Program-made: the position numbers and the translations under genes
Shown: in pieces, positions 56,852 to 64,000 of the stretch
How positions within the stretch are numbered: position 1 is the first letter of the stretch
Layout: the number at the start of each line of letters is the position of its first letter
Source: Trichaptum fuscoviolaceum
Taxonomy: Eukaryota > Basidiomycota > Agaricomycetes > Hymenochaetales > Trichaptaceae
Direction of reading: 5' to 3'
Assembly: GCA_910574455.1 (NCBI GenBank)
Contig: CAJSYZ010000007.1
Location: forward strand, 5,451,974 to 5,515,973
Length of the DNA stretch: 64,000 bases
Notes under the pieces: model-generated
The model's input: only the letters and a program-made list of their open reading frames with translations
Told to the model about the DNA's origin: nothing
The model's database searches: none

Positions 56852-56959
56852 CGGCAATGCAAGTAAAGAGTGTACTAGAGGTGCTTGTTCTCCAGGGGAG
56901 TCCGTAGATATGCATGGTATGAGGTGATCGATCTGTTCTACTGTTTTATACTTTCCATA

Positions 56960-57480
56960 GTACGTTTGATTTAAGGTGTAAATTGATATTTGATCGACTT
57001 GCTGCTCCTGAATCGATTTGATATTTCCCACTATTCCCTCCACATCATCATGTACGAAACGGACGTCATCGTAAACATCGTCCTTCACATTAAATTCCGC
57101 CCTTGGTGCTAGATTTGCTCTGCTGCTCTCCACCCGGAACATCCTCTGTTGCCTCTTTACTACGGCACGCCCTTGGATAACAGCGACCTATGAAGAGTCA
57201 GATAGACCGTTTCAGATAAGACTCATAAGACATGATACTAGTGAGTTATCAGGAGGCCTCACCGAGAAAGAAAAAACGCTTGAGATAAAGATGAAGTCTA
57301 CAGTCCGATAGATATCCCTTGCCGCATATTCTCTTGCCGCATTCAATAGAATCGCTCCAAGCATGATCCGCCGACGCAGTGAGCGGAGCTGCATCCAGAC
57401 TTCTGATTAAGATGGAATGAGGGAAACGCACTCACGTCTGAAGCGTAAAAAGTCTCAATCAACGCCAGAAGTTCTCTGGG
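56960..57480 (-). CDS. Unidentified protein, C-terminal exons, convergent with the DUF6533 gene
   Basis: Minus-strand exons read LALIETFYASD, then MQLRSLRRRIMLGAILLNAA and REYAARDIYRTVDFIFISSV, then after an intron VAVIQGRAVVKRQQRMFRVE and an acidic tail KDDVYDDVRFVHDDVEGIVG. The splice sites are good, but no upstream exons could be followed beyond 57500, so this may be a partial gene. I do not recognise the family. Confidence 0.4.
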
Positions 57481-58460
57481 TTTTGTAAATTACAATGTTC
57501 TTAACGTAGCGTAGCTTTGTGCCCTGAAGTGACGCTCGCCTGTGTCTAAGTTTAAATTGCTGTGTCATCATACCATTTAACACACAAGGCAATCATAATA
57601 CTGTGTGTAGTGATTTTCAGTAGGACTAGGCAGGATTGCTCTGGAATATCTTACGAGCAGTGCCAAGGCAGACACTTATATGTACGACTATCAACCTCTC
57701 TTCAGTGTAGAGTCTGTTACTCTATTTACCTGCTGCATACTGTCAGCTGTAAACAAAAGATAATCTCGCTTGTGAATAGAAAGCTTACCTTAAGAGTTTC
57801 GTAGCTCGAAAGCTGTGTCTCAAAACCAAAGAACAAGTTTTCGTCGTTGGCTCTTCCCATGAAAGATTAGTTAACCGTCAGTATCTGGACTACGGAATAG
57901 ATTCATTGTAGCTTGAGACTGAATCTCGCTTTCGTAGAAACTGGGAAGGATTGTATTGACGACTGGTGAACAAATGATGGTCGTTGTTAGAGCCTACGGA
58001 GACAAACGTCGTAGTGCTGCAGGCCTTTACATAAAGTGAGAAACCACAAGCTTCGAGAAGACTGCATGGATGATCTGGGCAACTAAGTAGCCATACTGAT
58101 CGTATCATATCAATAATAGAGATGATCACGACAGCTATCGAATGGGGATTGAGAAGGGCACAACACATCCTGCTTCAGAGCCAAACCCGGCATCCCTCTC
58201 CTTCATCCCTCCAAGAAAGTTCTTCGGCCAACGCGTGGCATGAGTAGGACAGGGAAGAGTTTCCTCGGCACGTACTCAGTTCCAAGCTTGAGGTCATCAG
58301 ATTCCCGCCCATCGTTACTTGGCATCACAAAAAGTCACGCAGGGTAAGACCAAGCGAAGGAAGAAATGTGGTAGCAGAAGCGTTACGTTCTTCAGCAAGG
58401 TTTTACCAAGAGCATGACGGCAGTATCTCAGAGACAAAGAAAAAACAAAGGGGTTACTAC
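57481..58460. other. Intergenic, nothing recognised
   Basis: Short frames on both strands only. A minus frame at 57890-58168 has a hydrophobic start but no match. Confidence 0.35.
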
Positions 58461-58995
58461 TCACGATCATGCAGTCTACCTTATCCAAGGTAATGGTCGA
58501 GTCTACTCTGAGAGGATCTGTGTCTGCTAGCACTGCAACGACTCAGTCAACGGATGTACATTTGTGAATCAAGTTTGTGCTCACCAAGATTTTTCGCTTT
58601 ACTCAGATTCAATTGGATGCCAGCGGCAGCCGGCAGGTCCGTTTGGAAACGTCCTCCTCTAATCAATTATCCGCCAGCTCCAGTACCGACCACATTATGA
58701 GGAAATTGACTGGGACAGCGAGTCCGGCATTTAAGCTTAAATGTGGCAAGAGAGGGATAGTTCAACGTACTCACTGAAGCTACCGCAGGCCCATGTAACC
58801 ATGTGTACTATGGCAGCCCCGAGCCACATATACCCTCCCGACTTCCTCATGTTATCTCGTACGTTGCCTTTGAGGTCGAGACGTCTCTTTAATCTGTGGG
58901 TAAAGGCACGAAGTCCGTTTACTTCAAGTTGGATCATTGTCTTCGGGTCAAGATCGTGCTTTCTCTGTTGGTTCGGGTGGCGATGTTGCATACGC
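58461..58995 (-). pseudogene. Family D remnant, copy 3 (longest)
   Basis: Minus-strand pieces: MIQLEVNGLRAFTHRLKRRL, MRKSGGYMWLGAAIVHMVTW ending ACGSFS then a GTGAGT donor; CRTRCPSQFPHNVVGTGAGG then a stop; GGRFQTDLPAAAGIQLNLSK, a GTGAGC intron, and LADTDPLRVDSTITLDKVDC. Introns fall where they do in copies 1 and 2, 40 kb away. The in-frame stop shows that this copy is also decayed. Confidence 0.55.
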
Positions 58996-59917
58996 AGTGT
59001 CGAGATCTTCCTTCAGACGAGCCGCACATGTTCGCACCGGCTGTCGTACAGTTTGGCTAGGCAATTTCTGAACACGATGTCGTCCCAGTGGTGGATAGAA
59101 CGCGCACTGGATTGGAGGAGGTCACTAATATTGTTCTGCGATGCCCAGCATTCATCGTCTAACCATTTATTGGGACATCAGACTTGCGTTGATGGAGATG
59201 GTCGATAGCAATATTTCGGACGTCATGAGTAGCAGAAAGATTGTCGAGCTCCTTCGTACTTCAAGTTGGTTGGTGGCAGTGCCAACCTGAGTGCCGGCCC
59301 GGGATCTTCATCAGGGAAACTACTTTCTGCTGAAAGTGACTTAAGTGTTACTTAAACGTCCTGAGAGACTGAAGTCTTAAATAAGGCAAGCTTTACTTAT
59401 TCATGCATGTCCTCCCATTATTCAGGACAAGTTGGCTGAAATAAGTGTGGGCTGGCTTAAATAAGGAAAGATGGCTGAATCAGTGCTCTAAGTGTTTCAG
59501 GCATTCAGCACCCCAGTGCTCCAGTGTATCATCCTTTAATTACAGCAGTAGACAAGTGTTGTAAGACGAATTGCAGTGCTCAAGAGTCTAAGTGCATAAG
59601 AACGATCCAAGTATTTCATTGCATCAGAAATATATAAGACAACATTATGTAGCTATCAGTGCCTCAGCGTTCAAGTACATCAGTCATTTACACAAGACTA
59701 AGCATAGCAGTCGCTATCATGGGATCCGCCACGACATTATCCCGAACCTCTGCCGTGACGGGCAGTGGCAGGCCACATTTCGCTGCCGTGCCTTCAATTC
59801 TGCATGTTCTTTGGCGTACCAGTAGAAACGAAGGCTGCTCTGCAAGTCGATGGTAATATAATATTGAGCGCACGGACAGAAACGAAAAGAAGAGGCTCAC
59901 CAGTGATCGATTTGCCC
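58996..59917. other. Intergenic, nothing recognised
   Basis: 59320-59640 is rich in short repeated words (aagtgtt, cagtgct, ttaaataagg). No gene is seen. A CTTCAAGTTGG motif lies at about 59261. Confidence 0.35.
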
Positions 59918-59994
59918 TTAGAAGTCTACGCAGTCCGTAGCCGAATCCCATTTTGAAGCGTCGTCCTCCTCATGATCACCATCTCCACCTAAAT

Positions 59995-60029
<35 letters not shown>

Positions 60030-63000
60030 CCCTCGCCCTCAATCTTGTCAACACCCTCGTCCCCGCTCTCGCTCAGGTTGTCGTCACCCTCAGCATTAGC
60101 ATGCTCGTCCTCTGCATCACCTTCCACCTCGCCTCTATACTCAGCCCCCTCACGCTCTTCGCCCTTATCGTCGGTTCCGTCGGTTCCGTCTTCCCAATTA
60201 TCAGCGCCTTCGTCATACGCTTTCTCGCAGGTCGAATCTGCATCTACAACGTCAAAATACAAGGAAAAGTCCCTGCCAGTGATACCCGATCCAACAAGTT
60301 CGGTGTTCTTTCTCGTATCGATATCTGTACTGGCATCGTAAGCTAGGAGGCGGGATCGAACCTTTTCCCAGTTTGATTCAGTGAAGAAAGAGGGATTCGA
60401 CAACAAGTTAACATAGTCGTCCGTATGAGGCTGCCACAGAGCGCTAGTGAAATACCACTCAGCGCCGCCAAGTTCTTCTTTGATATTTTGCAACCGAGCC
60501 ACCTGTTTATCAATGGCAACCTTGACCTATCCATGGGAAGATCAGCGAATAAGGACAATATAAGTGCTGAAAAAAGTAGATACCGCTGTTGCCGCAAGGG
60601 CGAGGGCACCGATAGGCTTTCCTATGGTGTTTCTGTCCAGTATTTTATGCCGACCCATGGCCAAGACAATGTGTACGGACAACACTGAGACCACAAGGTC
60701 AGAGCAGAACAGTCCTTGCTTCTGTACATTTAGGGTCAATGCATGGACACAAAATGCAACAATAAATACTCTTTTTACTTACCCTCTCCATACTATACCA
60801 GCTTTCCCATAGAAACGGTTCGGCTTTCTTCTTGTCAACTAGCGTCTGCAACATCTTCACAATTGCTTCGTTTTGCATTGACTTTGATTGTTCGCCGCTG
60901 ATAAAACTAGCAACTGATTGCTCAGCTTTCTCAAACAGCTTCTTGCGCCAGCTATCAGAGCATCTCTGGGCCGCCTGAAATACGAGGATTGCATCTCAAT
61001 TTGGTAAAGTGATTTGAGAATAAGTAAAAATGACTCAACTAGAGAACAGATATCGGCGAACTGAGTTTCGTAAATGAGTTCCACAGAATCAAACACTTTC
61101 CCCCACAATGAGCTGATGAGCTTATTGTCCGGGGTTTGCCATGGTGTGACGGACTTTCCAACTGCGCGAAATAGTGAAGGTAATAGAATATGAGTCCATC
61201 CTGCCTGAGTACCGGGAGGGAGACACTGGTTCGTCGCCCTTTTCCTGCCTGGCACGCGAGATCCTTCCCTTCCTTCATTTCGATCCTTGTCCTCAAGTCC
61301 CACTGATGTCTGCATATACGTACATCAGCAAAATATGTCATAGAAATGAATTTGATTCGACAAACTGAGCTAGTAGTCCGAGAGACTTTGCGATGACCTT
61401 GATAAGCCCCAGTCACTATCACTTCGGGTCCGGGGGTGCGGGACGCTCTCGTCATTGCAAGCGACGGTGCTCGAGGTGCTAACGACATCTTTTGACCACC
61501 AGACTATTAAGAAAAGAAGGTGAATGCTCACGTTTAGAGTGTATCAATCGACTCTCACTTACTTCATTATCAGCCACCAGCAACTGCCTCTTGCGATTAA
61601 AGGTAGCGGATCCAATCTCCGGCTGCAACACGTCAGAAAGCTGTTATCCATGGCAAGTGAGCAGATCGAAAAGAAGCACTTACCGTCGTGTCGGCCTCAG
61701 GCCGATAAGGAATATCAGAGGGGTTCCTCTTCTTACTCAAGTCCTTTCCGCCTGATCAGATACGAACTTGAAATGCCAATTACCATAGAATTGACACTTA
61801 CTGTGGCACCGGCCTGTGTGTCCATGTCAATCAACAATGACTTATTGATCTTGACAGTCTTATTAGCCTATTGAGATGGTTCAAATTAAGTAAACATGAA
61901 ATGAAGGAATTCATTGCACGTGAAGGTAGAAGAATTACCACATTAACCTGAGAGTCGGTGTCTGGTGGCGACTTCCTCTTTCCGTTCTTTGTGACTGTGA
62001 TGTCCTATTCATATGCACACATTAGCGATCGACTCGAAGTGAAGAAGGAAACGAATAGTTGCTACAGGAGAGCACCGGACGTGAGCCTACGGTGCATCGA
62101 CGCTCACACATACCTGTACACGGGGTTCCAAAGCTAGTGATCGCACCTTACGACCATAAATAAAGGGGGGAACGAGAGAAGTTGAAATAAGATAGACTTA
62201 CCGGTGCGCTAAGCTGCGAGTTAGCAGTCCTCTTGTTTGCATCCTATGCAAATACCAATTCAGCAATGAAGGATATAGAATGAAGATCACTGTGCTTCGC
62301 TGTCTGGCACTCACCTGTCCACCTGGTTTTATCTCGTTGTTCTTATCCTCGAGTACGGGAAGGGATTGCTTAGTAGAATGAAAAATGAAAAATGATATGA
62401 CATCGCTTACCGTTGAAACCTGCGACCCGGAAAGAGTGTCATGCAATAACTTCCTTTTCTTCGAGTTGAGGTTGCTGCTACCTCCATCCTGTTCATGACA
62501 CGGCAGTTGGCAGATAAATAATAACGAAGGGATATGAACAAACGGTCATGGAGTAACTGACGTGAATCGAACAGAAATAAGTCGTACTCACACAAGCTTG
62601 AGCCGGCCTTGTTAGCCTCTTCGGATTGCTTCCGCCCTATAAACAAGTTATTCAGACTGCATTTGCCATTCTAATGCTCCGTCAACTCACAACATTTGAT
62701 TCCGAATCGACAAGATGTGCCTTCTGTTGCACACTGATTGTGCTATTTTTTACACCATGATAGCTTGTAAGGGTGATTGTTTCTCCTTCATCCTCCCAGG
62801 GACTTAAGTTTTCATCATCTGGCAATGAGATGGTGTGTCTGGTGTAGCTTTGCGTCAGCAAGGCTCATAATACAGTGGTAACAAGGACAAGAGCGTCAAT
62901 ATTGCAGGTGAAGGACTTCCAAGTCGGGTCTTGGCCCGGGAGCGTCACGGTCAACTTGAACCGCTGGCACCGTGACCGCAGTGACACTGGCAGCCTGAGT

Positions 63001-63467
63001 GGCAGGCTCATTAGTAATCTAGTACTACTACTAGTAGTAGTCGGGGATGATGTTTAATCGCACTCACCATTACATTGACTTGACAGTACAAGATACTGAT
63101 TCAGACGCAATGCAAGATTCAAACTTCAAACTCACAAATTGATCCTTTCTGAGTCTATCCCTGCCACTGGCACCTCAAGACCTCCACCCTCTTCACCGAT
63201 GAAAGTGGAATCATCTGTGTTGCGAAGCGCCCTGACAGGGCGTTTTGTCTTGTCGTTCCGCCTTGACGTAGCGGGCGAGTCTATTATGTCCGTTTCTTCA
63301 CCAGAAAGACTCTCGTTCGGTCCTGCAGGAGCGTGAAAGAATGCGTCGCTGGGAGTGGCGGCAGACCTGGACATCTTTGCGGTCTGCACACGTGTGCGAA
63401 ATGGAAGTTCACCTTTGGAGTCTTCTTTCCTAGCTTTTTTTGCAGGCTTCCCGTTTGGCTCATCCAT
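59918..63467 (-). CDS. Many-exon protein with DUF6532-like domain and acidic tail
   Basis: It starts MDEPNGKPAKKARKEDSKGE at 63467; exon 1 ends at 63136. The middle is a string of short exons of about 14-26 codons with a common pattern (basic KRK or KKR, then Q or D/T before the splice): NSKKRKLLHDTLSGSQVST, NGKRKSPPDTDSQVNV, KTVKINKSLLIDMDTQAGAT, KDLSKKRNPSDIPYRPEADT, NRKRQLLVADNE. The C-terminal third has GTQAGWTHILLPSLFRAVGK, LISSLWGKVFDSVELIYETQ, SDSWRKKLFEKAEQ, GLFCSDLVVSVLSVHI, IGKPIGALALAATAV and FFTESNWEKVRSRLLAY. This resembles the DUF6532-type domain of basidiomycete proteins (my recognition, moderate confidence). It ends in a very acidic tail. Role unknown; a nuclear site is plausible from the basic N-terminus. 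Confidence 0.6.
59990..60055. repeat. CTCGCC hexamer microsatellite in the acidic-tail exon
   Basis: CCTCGT and CCTCGC units repeat about nine times and encode the (G-E)n and (E-D)n run of the minus-strand gene. Confidence 0.7.
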
Positions 63468-63739
63468 ACTCGCTGCTTCGCATTAACGTGAGTTGGCAGG
63501 ACTTTGAAGAAGTACCACGACTCGTGACAAGCGGGAGCACGCGTACGTCACGCGTCAAACTGCGTCGCGTCTTGATCATCGACCATAACAACAAGGACGA
63601 CTCCGAACCTCAAGACAGCGGCGACACACAATGAAGACCTCAAATATTCGCAACACTTGAGCTCAGCGCTCTTGTGGCCAGGTGTGTCTCGCCCTCCGGG
63701 CCTGACCATCTTTTCTTCTTCGCGGCATACCATCCGCCA

Positions 63740-64000
63740 TCAAGCAGCAGACGCTACCTGCTATAACAAAGCTTGCTCGGACAAGGCCTTATTCGTGCCA
63801 CCCGAATCATTGTTATATGCAGCCTGGCTGTCCAGCGGACGCTACCCGCTTTCAAAGCAGAGGACGCTACCCGCTATAAAAGCAGAGGACACTATCCTCT
63901 TTAAAAAAGCAGCAGATGCCACCTGCTATACGAAAGCCCAGTCGGACGAGGCCTTCTCGTGCCACCCGAATCCTGCAGCCTAGCTGTCCATGCGGATGCT
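63740..64000. repeat. Degenerate tandem repeat at the window edge
   Basis: Units of about 24-26 bp such as AGAGGACGCTACCCGCTATA plus AAAGC recur five to six times with variants. A longer unit (CGGACRAGGCCTT...GTGCCACCCGAATC) occurs twice, at about 63778 and 63944. The repeat probably continues beyond the window. Confidence 0.6.

Noticed and set aside
1..64000. CRISPR arrays, rRNA genes, bacterial operons or viral structural genes
   Set aside because: None seen; the exon-intron gene style is fungal throughout.

Overview
This window looks like a filamentous basidiomycete (Agaricomycetes-type) nuclear genome. Its genes are split by short GT-AG introns (about 50-75 nt). Several gene families belong to types I know only from basidiomycetes: DUF6533 multi-pass membrane proteins, the 'RTLWDI...SVHPNIP' membrane family and a DUF6532-like protein. 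There are no bacterial operons, rRNA genes or CRISPR arrays. Most of the window is accessory, repeat-rich DNA.

Region 1 (1-25.3 kb) holds three tandem paralogues of one multi-pass membrane protein: A at 875, B at 12856 and C at 19532. Each has a TATA-like box 41 bp before its ATG and sits in a duplicated block. A block carries, in order, a minus-strand remnant ('family D'), the membrane gene (+), and a DUF6533 gene (-). The DUF6533 gene is intact after C and reduced to a scrap after B. B and C look intact. A has a frameshift, and a mobile element sits six codons before its stop.

Region 2 (2963-8778 and 25339-39978) is the main discovery. It is a nest of at least seven non-autonomous Helentron-like (Helitron2-type) elements. 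They start T^TCCCGC with a small hairpin. They end with an internal GGGTAGCGGG (the asymmetric inverted copy of the start), then a GCTGTGAG...CTCxCAGC hairpin, then ...AACTGCTTGT. They insert at T-T and are often joined head to tail with no spacer. Their cargo is decayed genomic pieces of conserved host genes, introns included: CSE1/exportin-2 (three copies), cytosolic asparaginyl-tRNA synthetase (fused behind CSE1), a BSD2/NEDD4-interacting membrane protein (three copies), a Ser/Thr kinase, and COPI beta-prime (COPB2/SEC27). Removing the element at 2963-4530 restores the expected C-terminus of gene A, which fixes the element ends. In the 25.3-40.0 kb block I infer nesting: outer Helentron > 1-kb TIR element > three tandem Helentrons > 2.45-kb solo LTR with a 5-bp target duplication.

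Region 3 (40-64 kb) has further DUF6533 genes at 43.4-45.0 (-), 50.6-52.3 (+, broken) and 55.1-56.9 kb (+, apparently intact; the last two are a tandem duplication). It also has a pair of tRNA-derived SINE-like sequences around a TTAGGG-rich tract, a third copy of the family D remnant, and a large minus-strand gene made of many small exons ending in an acidic tail (59.9-63.5 kb). Other elements in the window are a MULE-type MITE with a 9-bp target duplication (16955-17463) and a probable mariner-type MITE (15431-15629).

No helicase, Rep or transposase gene was found, so all mobile elements here depend on enzymes encoded elsewhere. Exon joins were made by eye.
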